Assembly (NCBI GenBank): GCA_947579605.1 | Contig: OX388320.1 | Coordinates: forward strand, 6,820,001-6,884,000 | Direction of reading: 5' to 3' | DNA: 64,000 nt | Source of the DNA: Athripsodes cinereus | Taxonomy: Eukaryota > Arthropoda > Insecta > Trichoptera > Leptoceridae | In this document: piece by piece, positions 33,800-45,056 of the stretch | Layout of the letters: each line of letters begins with the position of its first letter | Position numbering within the stretch: the first letter of the stretch is position 1 | Translations under genes and position numbers: made by a program | The notes under the pieces: model-generated | The model's database searches: none | What the model saw: only the letters and a program-made list of their open reading frames with translations | Told to the model about the DNA's origin: nothing

Positions 33800-33925
33800 T
33801 CTCTATCATCTTGTTTGGTGGTTATCCATGTGGTCATTTCACACTCCTGAAGATGGCGACAGCACGCTTGCCGAAATCTCAAGAAAACAAGCTCCACACG
33901 TAGATTCCTTCAACCACCAAACAAG
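33800..33925 (+). repeat. Inverted repeat enclosing a CTGAAGATG/GAAA module
   Basis: 'ttgtttggtggtt' (33809-33822 region) and 'aaccaccaaacaag' (33912-33925 region) are inverted copies about 90 bp apart. Between them lies CTGAAGATGGC (33847-33857), then GCCGAAATC (33870-33878), the same layout as the modules listed at 1671 and 50710. Probably a retroelement end. Unclassified. Confidence 0.5.
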
Positions 33926-36900
33926 ACATTTTGCTTGTACACAAAAAAGTTTTTAACTTTTCATTAAATGCAAGCAAAAAAATTTAATCACCTGTAAGAA
34001 ACATTTTTCACATTACATTCTCTTAACAAGAATATTAGATATGACGTGGATTACTTAATCATCTGAAAATCAATCTGAATACATGAAAATTGTTTCTATT
34101 AAGTCTACTTGAAAGGAGCGTTGGATAACCAATGACGATTTATAAAAGTGATTTTCAAATCAATCTGATTCATCAACCCCATATTGTCCATTCTAGACCC
34201 ATACATGTTTAAAGCTTCGTTTTTAAATTTATCAAAAAGAACACTGCACGGAGACTAATCTAAAACAAACTGGTTCCTAAAACTGAGCTGATTGCAATGA
34301 AAACAACATTTTCCTAAGAAAGGAATTATGTGTTACTTTGCTTACATGAAGTTATAATCCTCTCTGCATCTCAAACCTAAGTAGTTACATGTAGATAAAT
34401 ATTATTTAGTTTTCCTGAAGGAAGCGATTAAAACCATACACATATTATGAGAATAAAGTGCTTTCATATCTTGTTTAATTAAATACAAATTATTAATATT
34501 CTTATTTACTCACATGATAATCCGCTGTTTTAATTCCTTATTTGTCAAAGCACAGAAAAGGTATTCTACGTAATATGTCAGCAGTCTGACTACGGTAATG
34601 ATAGGCTATGCTTACCCAAGAAAATCAGTCGCAATAGTTAGACAAATGAATTCTTTTACCTGAAAGAAAAAGAAAAAAATATTTATTAGAAAAAAACTAA
34701 CTAGATATAACAATGTGCTTTTGAAAACTATAATAAAAGGATAAATATGTAATATGATATACGTGAAAAATTATTCTAAAAAAAAACTTGAAGGTATTCA
34801 AAAAGTTGATCAAAAATTACATTTTTAGGAAAAGATGCTGTTTTAGAGCTTTAATCTCCTGAACCTTTTTCAAAATAATAAGACTTCAGAAAAAAAATTC
34901 AAGTATTCAGTATTTCTTTTGAGTTGATAAAATTCAAAGACTTAATGCTTAAAATATGTAACATGCTGAAAAAATAATGAATCCAAAAAACATAGAAACT
35001 TGCTTCGTACAAAAACTTGCTTTGCATAGAAAAAACCTGAATACTGAAGATTCCCCCAAAAAATAATGTTTAAACAGCGTAATAAGGGAAATTTATTTCT
35101 TTATTCACAAACTTTCTGTTTATTTTTTCTCGCAGCATCTCTATAAAAATATAAACACATGGATGCTTCGCTCTACCAGCACCCGATGCTATTTTATAGG
35201 AAAAATATCGTAACAATAATTTTCAAAAAAAGAGGTCTTATTTTTCTTTCAGCGTCTGAAATATTTCACCCCACTTTTCAGATCCCACCTTTTGTGTACC
35301 TTTCATATCGTACATACGAAGTTTCGAGGAAGAAACTTTCTTTTCAGTTCTGACTCCCATCCCCGACACTGTTTTGTGTCGACTTATCGTCACGCGTGTG
35401 TTAAGTTGGCATCAGAATATATTATGTAGACTTTTGAGTGTATGTATTTTATAAACTGCTTCCATTTTATAATAAATTATTCAAAAACCTACTTTTAAAG
35501 AACTTTTTTGAAAAACTCAAATCACTTACAGTAAGAACAATTCATTTTGGGAGCATTTACACTGAGTGAATAATGAAAAGTATAAATGTTTTTGATCGGA
35601 TGGGTGAAGGAAAATTAAGTCACAATTGACCAAATCATTAAGATTAGAGCGTGTTGTATCTAAGATAATATAATGTGAAATAAATATCAAAAAGAATACA
35701 GAGGCATTTAGTTGCTAGGTGTTAACCTATCACTGCCAATCCCAAAAGGGATGCAAGGTCCTAGAATAGAAAAGGGTAGAAACTATAAGAATCGGCTAAA
35801 ATTTATAGGTTCGCAATACTTTCAATGATGTTTGTTATGCAAAGAATCAAACTCGAGGTGCATAATTAAAATTATAGAAACTACGCAACAAACCGCCGCA
35901 GATGATTATCAACACTTTAGTTCAATGAGTACTTCTATAGATAGTACTTAAGGTAGTTGAATTCGTACTGTTAAATAAGTATCAATAAGTACAAAATAAG
36001 TTTAAAAGCTGTGATTGTAGTGCGGTGTAGTACTTACTGAAATGAGCGTGCGATAACACAATATTTGTGATGATTCGTCTGGATATTTGTCCAAACAATG
36101 ATCATTGCATCGAAAGCAGGTAATTTAAATGACTTCAATCCGACCACATGCTGGGGCTTTTATCAGGGATTGGTCAGTCGGATGAATACTTGAAATTCAC
36201 TCGGCTAAACTCCCGAAGGAGAAGAAGGCATTAAAACCGAACACCAAGAAAATATTGAGACTATGTTCTCAATTCCCAACTTTCTTTTTGACATTTACTA
36301 GCAAATTTATGATCAATTACCCTGAAATATTAAAGTAAAATACATATTTTTTCACAAAAAAATGCTTTTTTTTGCTAGGCATATATTTTGATATATTTAT
36401 AACGAGTTAAATTAAACATATGAATCTGTAGTGCCCGAATACAGGTACCGCAATCAAAAGTAAGACAAAAATCAAAATACACGTAAAAAATTTAGTCGAT
36501 GAGAAATACATACCTTTCCGTTCCGTTCCGTTCCTATCAGAAATAAAATTAAGTCGATCAGAAATTCGTTCCTAGATTCCGAAAATAACAGAGCTTATAA
36601 AAAAAACGTTAAATGAAAAAGGAATTCAATTTACCTGAAAAAGATTTTTCAATATACCTACGATTATGAAACAGAATATTTACTTGAAAAATAATAGTAA
36701 TAAGATTTTTACGATGCCAAAGATCGTAAAATATTCAGATTATAATATTCTCTTTCGAAAATTTGTGTAAGAATTTATATACAAAATATTTTCAATAAAT
36801 TTATAAAACATAAACAACTAAGTTATCCTTTTTTGTGGTTTGAGCATACCTGTAAAGGTACACGTGTAAAAATATCTGAAAATTCATTTGAAAAAAGTGA

Positions 36901-36959
36901 GGTACAAGAAAAACACTTTGATTATTATAATGTAAGGTACAAAAACATGAAAATATATA
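33926..36959. other. AT-rich DNA, mostly nothing recognised
   Basis: At 36150-36240 a GC-richer patch ends 'cccgaaggagaagaaggc', reminiscent of the A/G-rich end of LINE ORF2 fragments (compare 47500-47545), but no protein motif is readable. The rest is featureless. Confidence 0.4.
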
Positions 36960-37412
36960 CAGGGTGTCCGCTCTAAGAAATACCTTCCTCTTCCATGCGT
37001 AGACGGGGGATGTAATTAAATAGTAAAAAAACTATCAATATGGGATCTGCTGTCCCTCATAATAGATATACAAGGTGCAATATTTCCATATTCTGAAATA
37101 TTATAAATTGTATTTTGTTTACTATGATAATTTTCAAATAAAAGCCTTCCTTTTCGTCACAATAGAGCCAAATGAACTTAAAAAAAACTTGAATGTATTT
37201 TTTTTATTTCCTCGATGTCGGCTACTTTTCCTTAAACGAAAGAAGAAGAACAGCATTTAAAACAACTGGGCATGAACCCGTACCAAGGCAGACTGAATTA
37301 GTGACCAATTTACCACATTAACCGCTCTGAAACGAACGATCGCAAACTCCATATACCTAGATGCTTTTTTCCAACCGTATACGATTAAGTATTTTTCATC
37401 GTGGACATCCTG
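36960..37412. mobile_element. 453-bp MITE flanked by TA
   Basis: It starts CAGGGTGTCCGC and ends GTGGACATCCTG (inverted, two mismatches). TA lies directly outside both ends (36958-36959 and 37413-37414). Elements beginning 'TACAGGGTGTCC' are common in insects and are usually non-autonomous DNA transposons. A 61-codon plus-strand frame inside is not convincing. Confidence 0.65.
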
Positions 37413-37856
37413 TATTTTGTTATTATTATATTCAAGCGTCCCTATTTATGACGCGCCCTGCGGCAGGCTCACCATCCATCACACGACACAGGGGTGACGG
37501 CCCTGTTCCCCTAGGGTGAGAGGTCACACTTTAAAAGACTAAAAAATAAAGAAATAAACGCGCACAACTACTACCAGCGAGAGACTAATACACGATTTAA
37601 AACAATAGTTCCATGAAGTAATTAATAACATTATCTCGATTTAAAAAGTTTATAAACTTTTTTGTGTGTGTAGGTATAAATCTACAAATTGCATACATAA
37701 TGTTACAATATAAAAAAAAGTGTTGAATATAAAAAAACTACTTCCTTTATTTTTTGCTCCACATACCTTTTTGCTGGGAGTTTCGGGTGATGGATACGAT
37801 ATACAGCGCCCTTGAGGTCATGTTATGAGTAAACGGCGCTGTACAAATTGTCCATA
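37413..37856. other. Spacer with a GC-rich patch and a GCGCC palindrome
   Basis: 37438-37530 is unusually GC-rich for this window ('ccctgcggcaggctcacc', 'gtgacggccctgttcccct') and matches nothing I know. At 37803-37842, ACAGCGCC and GGCGCTGT are perfect inverted copies around 'cttgag...gagtaaac', resembling 23958-23994. Confidence 0.5.
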
Positions 37857-37858
37857 TA

Positions 37859-39154
37859 TAGGGTTTTTCAACAAGGACTTTGTTTTTTAAAACAAAATAA
37901 AACAAAAAAATTTGATGAAGATGATTAAAATTTTTATTGAATTACAAAGAGAAAAGTTTGGCAATTATGCATGAAAAATGATATCTGACAAATGTCCACC
38001 ACGAGCACGCTGACAGATGTCGAATCTTTCATCAAAGTTTTTAATCACTTTTTGGCAAAATGGCGGGACTATTTCGCTAATCACATCACGGATTTTGAGT
38101 TTTAAGGCTGCAATCGATTCGATTGGCTCCGTATAGACTCTGTCCTTAACATAGCCCCACAAAAAATAATCCAGTGGCGTTAAATCACACGATCTGGCTG
38201 GCCACTTAACAGCTAAGTTTCGTGAAATCATGCGATCGGGAAATTTGGTTTGCAATAAATTGATCGTTTCATTGGCTGTGTGACATGTGGCACCGTCCTG
38301 TTGAAACCACATGCCAGTGATATCCACGTCATCAATAATAGGCCAAAATTGAGTTGTCAACATCTTGCGATAGCGTGATCCATTGACCGTTACCGCATTT
38401 CCAGTCTCATCTTCGAAAAAAAACGGCCCAATCACGCCTCCAGACCACATAGCGCACCATACAGTGACACGCTGAGCATGCAACGGCTTCTCAATAATTG
38501 CTCTAGGATTTTCAGAAGCCCAAATGCGGCAATTTTGCTTGTTGACGTACCCTGACAAGTGAAAATGGGCTTCGTCTGAAAAAATGATTTTTTCAGAAAA
38601 ACCAGCGGGTTGTTCCTGAATGAATTGAGCGAATCTACGGCGATTTGAATGGTCGTTCGGCTTCAATTCCTGCACCAGTTGAACCTTGTAAGGCTTCAAA
38701 GCCAAATCCTTACGCAAAATTCGCCATGTGGTGGTTTTGGATAACCCCAATTGTCGAGAACGTCGAGGAATTGACAAATTTGGATCTGCTTCAACACTGT
38801 GGCTCACGGCTGCGATGTTTTCAGTTGAACGACCCGGTCGTACACGCGTTGGTGTTAACACATTTTGTATCGAGCCTGTCGACTCAAATTTAGCGACCAA
38901 ATTCTTAATAGCGGTCTCAGAAGGACGATTATGTTGTCCGAAAATATCACGAATTTGACGAAATGTCACTTTAGCAGAACCACCATTTTCATAATGGATT
39001 TTAATTATTTTAATGCGATTTTCAAGCGAAATTGAATTCATTGCAACAATTGCCAATGCATCCACTACGAATACGTCAAAAAATTAAATGTCAAAACTAT
39101 CATGTTGCTGGTGTTGCCACAATTAAAAAACAAAGTTCTTGTTGAACAACCCTT
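37859..39154 (-). mobile_element. Intact Tc1/mariner-superfamily transposon
   Basis: 1296 bp. The left end reads TAGGGTTTTTCAACAAGGAC and continues CTTTGTTTTTTAA. The right end is the inverted copy (CTTGTTGAACAACCCTT) with about three mismatches over 31 bp. TA flanks both sides (37857-37858 and 39155-39156). The transposase gene fills most of the interior, with an AATAAA signal on the minus strand near 37933-37938. Nothing is visibly broken. Confidence 0.9.
37965..39041 (-). CDS. Mariner-like DD36D transposase, full length
   Basis: 358 residues from the ATG at 39041. An upstream in-frame GTG (39065) extends the frame by eight codons but is unlikely to be used. Residues 1-60 form the first helix-turn-helix DNA-binding part (ENRIKIIKIHYENGGSAKVT...FRQIRDIFG). 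About 75-125 is the second, with RPGRSTENI and LGLSKTTTWRILRKDL. The catalytic domain has SDEAHFHL (Asp156), WFQQDGATCH (Asp249) and WPARSCDLTPLDYFLWG (Asp286). There are 36 residues between the last two acids and the third is Asp, so I call it DD36D. It should cut and paste its own TIRs into TA sites. The layout resembles transposases annotated in many insects as 'Tc3/mariner-like' with a DUF4817-type N-terminus. No stop or shift, so potentially active. Confidence 0.93.
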   Translation of the reverse strand: MNSISLENRIKIIKIHYENGGSAKVTFRQIRDIFGQHNRPSETAIKNLVAKFESTGSIQNVLTPTRVRPGRSTENIAAVSHSVEADPNLSIPRRSRQLGLSKTTTWRILRKDLALKPYKVQLVQELKPNDHSNRRRFAQFIQEQPAGFSEKIIFSDEAHFHLSGYVNKQNCRIWASENPRAIIEKPLHAQRVTVWCAMWSGGVIGPFFFEDETGNAVTVNGSRYRKMLTTQFWPIIDDVDITGMWFQQDGATCHTANETINLLQTKFPDRMISRNLAVKWPARSCDLTPLDYFLWGYVKDRVYTEPIESIAALKLKIRDVISEIVPPFCQKVIKNFDERFDICQRARGGHLSDIIFHA

Positions 39155-39156
39155 TA

Positions 39157-40437
39157 TATATATTAACCTTTGACAATAGATTGACTTAAAGAAGAAAATA
39201 AAACGATATTTTCAAAAGTAATTTCAAGAATTTTTTTAAAATTATATGCTTAAATATTTAAAAGATGGAATTTTTCTGTAGCGAAAAATTGGCACATCGA
39301 GTGACGAAACGAAACGATTTTCACAGGTTGGCTATTATAGTAGATTGCTTATTCAGCGATAAGCTATTTAGTCGTTTTTTTGTTGTTTTCATTGTTTATG
39401 TTTATTTTACCAATAAATATTTCTTTGTTTAAAATAATTTTTATTAAAATATTTGTTTAATTTTGAAAGAATAACTCCAAATTAAAACAATATACTTATC
39501 TATCTTTTTAAACTATTATACCATCTACCACAAGTGGTGTAGCCAGTGAATTATCAAGAATCTCTTTATTATTAGGTCATCTTGTTTGTGCTTCGTTTAA
39601 TTTAATATGCCTCAAGCTAAATTAATGTTTTGGGTGAATTTCATATAATCACAAACCCAGACTCGTAAATAAAATGTTGTCTTCAAACGATATCAAAATC
39701 TAAATACGAACGTTGCTCACGCTTACTCATCTCTTTTTGACCGAATAATAATCTCATTATCCACTCTTATCTCTTTCTATCTTCAACTGACACAAGAATC
39801 AGAATAGATTCCGGATTTCTCACGTCTGTTAATACTTCTTACATTAATGCTATAACAAAGCAAAAAGATTTACTCACATGAGAAGTGAGACACAACTTAT
39901 TGAACATTACATAGGTATACTCAACGATAAAAACAAACAAAAAAAAACAGTCATAAAAACAAAAGGTTCCGAAACTTAGATAAGGAAATAAACACACCAA
40001 AGTATGTGGATGTACTTTTTTTTATTATGTAAGGTTCACACAAAGTGTTTGGGGTGGTGAACCTTCTAGATGGTAGAATAAAATATAAACACTCTTGTGA
40101 AATATGTGTATCTCTCTTTCTCTCACTCGCGCAAGATAAACGTTTTCTAGTGAAAGGAAAAAAGAGAAAAAATTAACGAGCTCACCTTTTAAAAAATAAA
40201 TCGTATGAGGGAGAGTTTTTCTTTCTTTTTAAAGAAAACAACACTTTTCACAGAGTGTTTTCAATGGAATGTATTCATAATGAATGTGTGTTATAATGCA
40301 TCTGTAATGTTATGTTGTTCCATCATATCTACAATACCTACATATTTTATGAAAAATGTTGAAAAGCTATATTTACTCATACTTTATTTCGTTGGTTTTT
40401 TATTATATTTATTACATCCTTTTCTTTTTTATGTATC
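39157..40437. other. AT-rich DNA with a small R3 tail fragment
   Basis: 39520-39553 reads 'accatctaccacaagtggtgtagccag', a diverged minus-strand R3 3' end. Nothing else is recognised. Confidence 0.45.
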
Positions 40438-40558
40438 TTTTCGAGTCCCCCGACGTTGACGGACACCTGGGAGAAATCTTGTCTGTTCTGGGTAGTACAA
40501 AACAGCTCCTTCACACCTCTCATCCCGGTACACTTCTGGATGCTCCGAAGCCAGGTTA
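40438..40558. other. GC-richer unassigned patch
   Basis: 'cgagtcccccgacgttgacg' to 'gatgctccgaagccaggtta' stands out from the AT background. The minus strand stays open (LASEHPEVYRDERCEGAV...) but I cannot assign it. It may be a fragment of a coding repeat. Confidence 0.3.
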
Positions 40559-40589
40559 GCTGCTTTCTTCATTATTGCAATTCATTTAA

Positions 40590-40830
40590 ATATGTCCAGA
40601 GGAGTCACCGGGAAAGGCGAGGAATCCCACTCTTTACTGTAAGTTTTGAGTGTCCAATAAATGCTATGTCCAACATACCGTGTAAGACAGTAAACGTTTT
40701 CAATTAGGTGATGAGGTTTGTCACCCATCCTGAAAGTCTCAAACTTTATTGGCACGGAAGGGGCAAATTACATGCATATAACATGCAGTTTATCCACTGG
40801 ACACCCCATCAATGGGAAATGGGGAACTTT
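40590..40830 (+). repeat. R3, diverged copy
   Basis: The order of blocks follows R3: 'gtcaccgggaaaggcgagga', 'cccactctttactgtaagtt', 'gtgatgaggtttgtcaccca', 'tattggcacggaaggggca', 'ggacaccccatcaatgggaa'. No TAG tail is left. Confidence 0.75.
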
Positions 40831-40866
40831 CACAAAAGAATTATGGATTTTTAAAATGAAAATAAT

Positions 40867-41122
40867 AACATAACATAACATGTATAGACAATTCACACAG
40901 ATCGAGCTAGTCCCAAACTAAGATATGAATCTTGTATTATGGGCACTAACGCGACGATACACATAATATATACAATGCACTAAACACATATACATGTAAC
41001 ACCCAGACCCAGGACAATTTGAAAAAGGTCATTCTTCATTTTGCCCTGGCCGGGAATCGAACCCGGGACCTCGTGACTCAAAGGCAAGTGCGTTAGCCTC
41101 TGCGCCACACAGTCGTCACATA
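40867..41122 (-). repeat. SINE2, full-length copy
   Basis: The minus strand begins with a tRNA-like head. The A-box-like tgtggcgcagaggctaacg (about 41090-41110) and B box GGTTCGATTCC (41050-41060) sit in 'cccgggttcgattcccggcc'. The body has 'gacctttttcaaattgtcct' and 'gtgttacatg', then 'gttagtgcccataatacaag', 'gactagctcgatctgtgtga' and a 'catgttatgttatg' tail. The 3' body resembles LINE ends in Lepidoptera, so a LINE partner probably mobilised it. It is not a functional tRNA, since it has no closed acceptor stem. Confidence 0.85.
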
Positions 41123-41414
41123 ATAAATTAAAAGTTTTATTTTATCGTTTCTTATTAGGATATTTATGATCAGCGTATATTTATTAATATAGATTGATAA
41201 CATTTGTTCATATTCCTCACACATGCATGTTCCCCATTGTCGTGATGATATGACATCTATGCATATAAATGATGACAGATTTCAGTTTGGTTTGGATAAT
41301 TTTATATTCTTCAGATAGAGTAAAAACATAAAAGTTAAATATTTTGGATTATCTTAATAAAGAAGTTATTTAGGTACAATTTAATTGTAAAATTTGGTAG
41401 GTATATCTTTTAAC

Positions 41415-41672
41415 ATTATCACGGTCTATCCAACAAGTGGGTTTATCATTAGACTAACTGAATGTAGGTAATAAACACGCATGTCGTTCTATCTATGCCA
41501 TTAAAAAGACAAGACATCCTGGATGGTTAGCATACTGCATTCATCGCTAAGTTGAAGATAATAAATGTCTTAAACTTGATGTTTTATCAATACCTACCTA
41601 ACTTTTACAGGACACTCAAAAATAACAAAAAGGAGTAGGAGGTTTTTTTTAGGAGGCTCTCCACGAAATATA
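41415..41672 (-). repeat. R3, diverged full-length copy
   Basis: The reverse complement shows the head 'ttcgtggagagcctcc', 'gagtgtcctgtaaaagttag', 'tagcgatgaatgcag' and 'catccaggatg' inverted, through to the 'gaccgtgat' 3' end. It is considerably diverged from 8873-9127. Confidence 0.65.
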
Positions 41673-42984
41673 ATAATAAAAAACCTTAATAAGAAATTTA
41701 ATATAAATTTGTTATCTAATTTCAAAATTTCGTTTGATTGGTGTACCTATTAGACCAACTGACTTCATGCGAAATAAGGTTTGAGAAAAATGGAAGCAAG
41801 GTTACCTTCTGGAAAATGTTTAAAATGTCTTTTCACAATGTGAACACACAAACTCTAGATCATTTGTTATTTTGGATATTCGCGAGTACGAATAGCGCAT
41901 AATGACTTGATTAAATTTCTATAATTTATTTAATTTTTTAACAATTGCTCAAACATTAAAATTTATACCCCCCCCCCCTCACCAAATTTTCAAAATAGTA
42001 TAGGAATTTAAAATATAAACTCCTCGGTTTTCTTAAAATATATTTTCATGCTTACCTTTTTCTACAATGTACCAGATAAATATCCGGTACTTTTACCGAA
42101 TACTGATACTTTATTACCAAAATAATATTTGCAAAACATTCGCATATTTTCTTGCGAATACGAATGCGAATACTTTGAAATATGCGAATATTCGGTACAT
42201 CACTAGTCTCTGATAAATAAATCATTAAAAAGTATTTACTGAAACATCACAAACAATATTTAAACAACACAAATATCATGAACACTACATCTGAAAGAAA
42301 AATATCCTTAAAAATGTGTTGAATAAACCACGACAAATAGGCCGTATTATCAGCTGTAACTAAACATCGCCTATGTAGCTACTCTTTTATAGTAAGTTAT
42401 TGTTTCTACATAATATTATTTCACTGATTTGACATTTCAAGTTTCCGAAAAGTCAAAATATCAACAACTGTGAAGTCATCAACGACAAAAAGTTGTACAA
42501 CAATAACATGTTTATACGTTCATGTGAAGTTACGTAAATTTGAACTTACGTAATCTAATATTATCTCGTGTGATAAAGAACCCTGGTATTTAAAATAAGT
42601 AGGTTGTTAGTCAACATGACACGTGTAAAGTTTTTATATATAAAACATATTTTCCTCTTACATCATGCTTTGGGTATAATCGTACAATCCTTAGTTTGAA
42701 GACTGTCTTGAACCCCATGTTTTGATGACAGAACTATAATAAAAACTTTAAATTAAACATAAAAACTTACGATCCTGTTTCATAAATGTTCTAATATATA
42801 ATACAAAGAATTATTTTGAGAAAAAAAAAGATATTTTTTTCTTGATTCTCAAAATAAAAAATTTATAAAAACAATACACAAATCGACAGTAATTTGCCGT
42901 GAATGGACTTGAAGAATGGTTGAATGGAATTGGAACGTGAATAATCCAACAGCAGTTTCAGATACAATTTGATAACTGTTTTTT
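41673..42984. other. AT-rich DNA with a possible hAT-type end
   Basis: 42075-42205 holds repeated GAATATTCG / GCGAATAC words ending 'attcggtacatcactag'. The complement (CTAGTGATGTACCGAATATTCG, split) is how many insect hAT elements begin. No partner end was found. There is also an 11-base C run at 41968-41978 and a short hairpin (ttattttgag ... ctcaaaataa) at 42811-42853. Confidence 0.4.
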
Positions 42985-43055
42985 TTTCCTACATGATACT
43001 CGAAAACTTGCTGAAAGAGTGGGACAACTACTCTTGGTCAGAAACTTCACGGAAT
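42985..43055 (-). repeat. R3 fragment (5' end)
   Basis: 'atactcgaaaacttgctgaa', 'agagtgggacaac' and 'aacttcacggaat' are a diverged reverse complement of the R3 head. Confidence 0.5.
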
Positions 43056-43715
43056 CGAAAAATAAATAACTATGTCTAATATTAGTCTCAAGTACTATTC
43101 CAAACATTCGATTGAATCTGTACCCGGTTGCACGTACATATGTATGTATGTATAATATGTACCTAAGTACATATCGTTTAACTTTACAAGTTTCTACAAT
43201 TCAACTCTCTAATATTGAATAAACACTTTACAAGAGGCACCACTATCTCCCCATTTACAGCTTCTACATACTATTCTTTCTCACCCCAACTGTTCGCTTG
43301 TAAACTTTTCGTGAGAATCTTTGTGCATAGCATGAAATGTCATCGGCAGATATTGTATGTATGACGCTGCTAAATACTTATATAATGTCGAAGTTACACA
43401 GCAGTACAAGAAGTTCAATACAATACTGATGTATAGAGAATTGGTGTTCGGTACTACATACTACATAATATTAGAACTGCAAAGCCGAACAACAACATTT
43501 AACCAAAAGTGTGTGTCACAAGCAAGATGCACTTTTTCATATTTCAAATTGAAAATATAATTTTTGAAGTATTTAATAAAACGTCAGACATATATCCAAG
43601 GGATGTTGGAGCTATTTGTATTGGGAAGGATAGATGGGAATTCGTTTAAGTCATCTATATAGGGACGCCTGACGCAACACGCAAAGAGGAAATAAAGCCT
43701 AAAATTTTAAACTAA
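43056..43715. other. AT-rich DNA, nothing recognised
   Basis: A 67-codon frame at 43357-43560 begins with ATG but has no recognisable motif. It is probably chance. Confidence 0.4.
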
Positions 43716-43719
43716 GAGT

Positions 43720-43825
43720 ATAGGTCTCTTTGAATCTCCCAAAGAACCTTTTACTTTATTAATCACAAGCCAACTTTAAAGAAACTCCGCTCTCATCATC
43801 AGACTAAGCCTTTACAATTCAAAAA
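43720..43825 (-). repeat. Diverged copy of the 47944/50710 inverted-repeat family
   Basis: The minus strand reads CTGATGATGAGAGCGGAG (43802 downwards), then a TTTAAAG where better copies have TTGAAAG, then a TTGGC and 'aataaagtaaaagg'. It aligns to 50770-50830 with the hairpin partly lost. Confidence 0.55.
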
Positions 43826-43849
43826 TACGTTTTCAACATTCAAAAATTC

Positions 43850-44225
43850 CATGGAACCGCTTCTCTTGCGGGATAGGCAGAAAGTATCTTTTGCCATTTA
43901 TTTCTTCATTTGCATATGCTTTTTAGCGAGTGTTTAATTTCTTTTTCTTTTGCTTCAGTTAGAACTATGTCCTGTGATTCTCGGAGCCTGCTCCTGGGAG
44001 GTGGATGTCCAACTATCCCTCCATCGTTTAGGTGGTCTTCCTGGGGGTCTGTTTCCTGTCATGCGTTCATCTGCTGCTATTCTGACCATTCGATCTGAGC
44101 TCGCTCTCTCCAGAAACGTCTTCTTGTTCTGCCCCATCGCACAACATCTTCGACATTACAGATTCTTCTAATTTCTGAATTCCTTATTCTGCCACGAAGA
44201 TTTACACCTGCGATGGGTCGTAGCG
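43850..44225 (-). pseudogene. LINE remnant: RT C-terminal end, frameshifted
   Basis: In the minus strand one frame reads PIAGVNLRGRIRNSEIRRIC followed by NVEDVVRW (about 44217-44130). A second, after a shift, reads SSDRMVRIAADERMTG and GRPPKRWRDSW (about 44100-44000), then a stop after GHSSN near 43955. This is the standard end of RTE-like insect ORF2 proteins (GV-x-L-x-x-R-I-R-N, VEDV, GRPPKRW-x-D). The downstream 'ttctgcctatcccgcaagag' (minus strand, 43878-43859) matches the 3' UTR also seen near 4880 and 63205. It is dead through the frameshift and truncation. Confidence 0.85.
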
Positions 44226-44971
44226 GTGGTTCTAAGAAGGCTTTTTGTTCTGGTGGTGTCGGCTCTTGACTCTATGCCGTATGTCATTATCGGTCTTATG
44301 TGTTTAATTTAAAATTATATATATTTGCATCAAGTACCAACAAAATTATTTATACCTACTCTCAGATTTCACCAAAGTATGTACGTTTTTAGTTTGCTTT
44401 GCTACGACGACACAACATTGGTAGGTAGGTACTGAAATTTCGAACTTATTTCGATGTTAAACGAAAAATATTATATAATATTTCACGACAAACATTTTCA
44501 CTAACATATGTTTGTTCTCTCTCTTTCTCTCTTTCTCTCGCTCCCTTAAAAATATAAATTCGTGTACCAGACAACTTTTTACAATATTACATACTTACAA
44601 TACATTTCTGTTTGTCGGAGGGAAAATACACTATGTAGATTTTTGACTTACTCGGTATTTGAAAGAAAAAGTATAAAAATTTTCACTTATTTCCATATCC
44701 ACTTCCAATATTAATTTTCTCTGCTATTTGACACAAAATTTTAGAAATTTTAACTATTTTAGAACATGCAGTTTAATAGAACTCAACGCGAAAGATGTTT
44801 CTGCGTCCTTAAAATTTTATTTTTTGAATTTGTCCACATTCGATTTCAAACCACTCATATGTTTATCACCGCGTTCTTATCTTAAAGTACAACATTCATA
44901 GCATACAATAGTTTTGAACTAGCCCGATCCAATTGTAAAAAATTGAATTTTGTTATGTTATATATATTTTA
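44226..44971. other. AT-rich DNA, nothing recognised
   Basis: A pyrimidine run (ctctctctttctctctttctc, broken) at 44515-44545 is the only feature. Confidence 0.45.
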
Positions 44972-45056
44972 ATTGGCACAGAGATAACAATCTGTTTATT
45001 ATTTCATACACTTAATCCGCTCGGTACCGTGCCGTGATGGTACAGTAGTAGTAGTA
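44972..45056 (+). repeat. R3 fragment (3' end with TAG tail)
   Basis: 'attggcacagagataacaat', 'atacacttaatccgctcgg' (diverged) and 'gtgccgtgatggtacagtag' with TAG repeats match the 3' quarter of R3. Confidence 0.65.

Noticed and set aside
33514..33897. 127-codon minus-strand protein
   Set aside because: It starts at GTG and runs out of the inverted-repeat module into AT-rich sequence. No motif.
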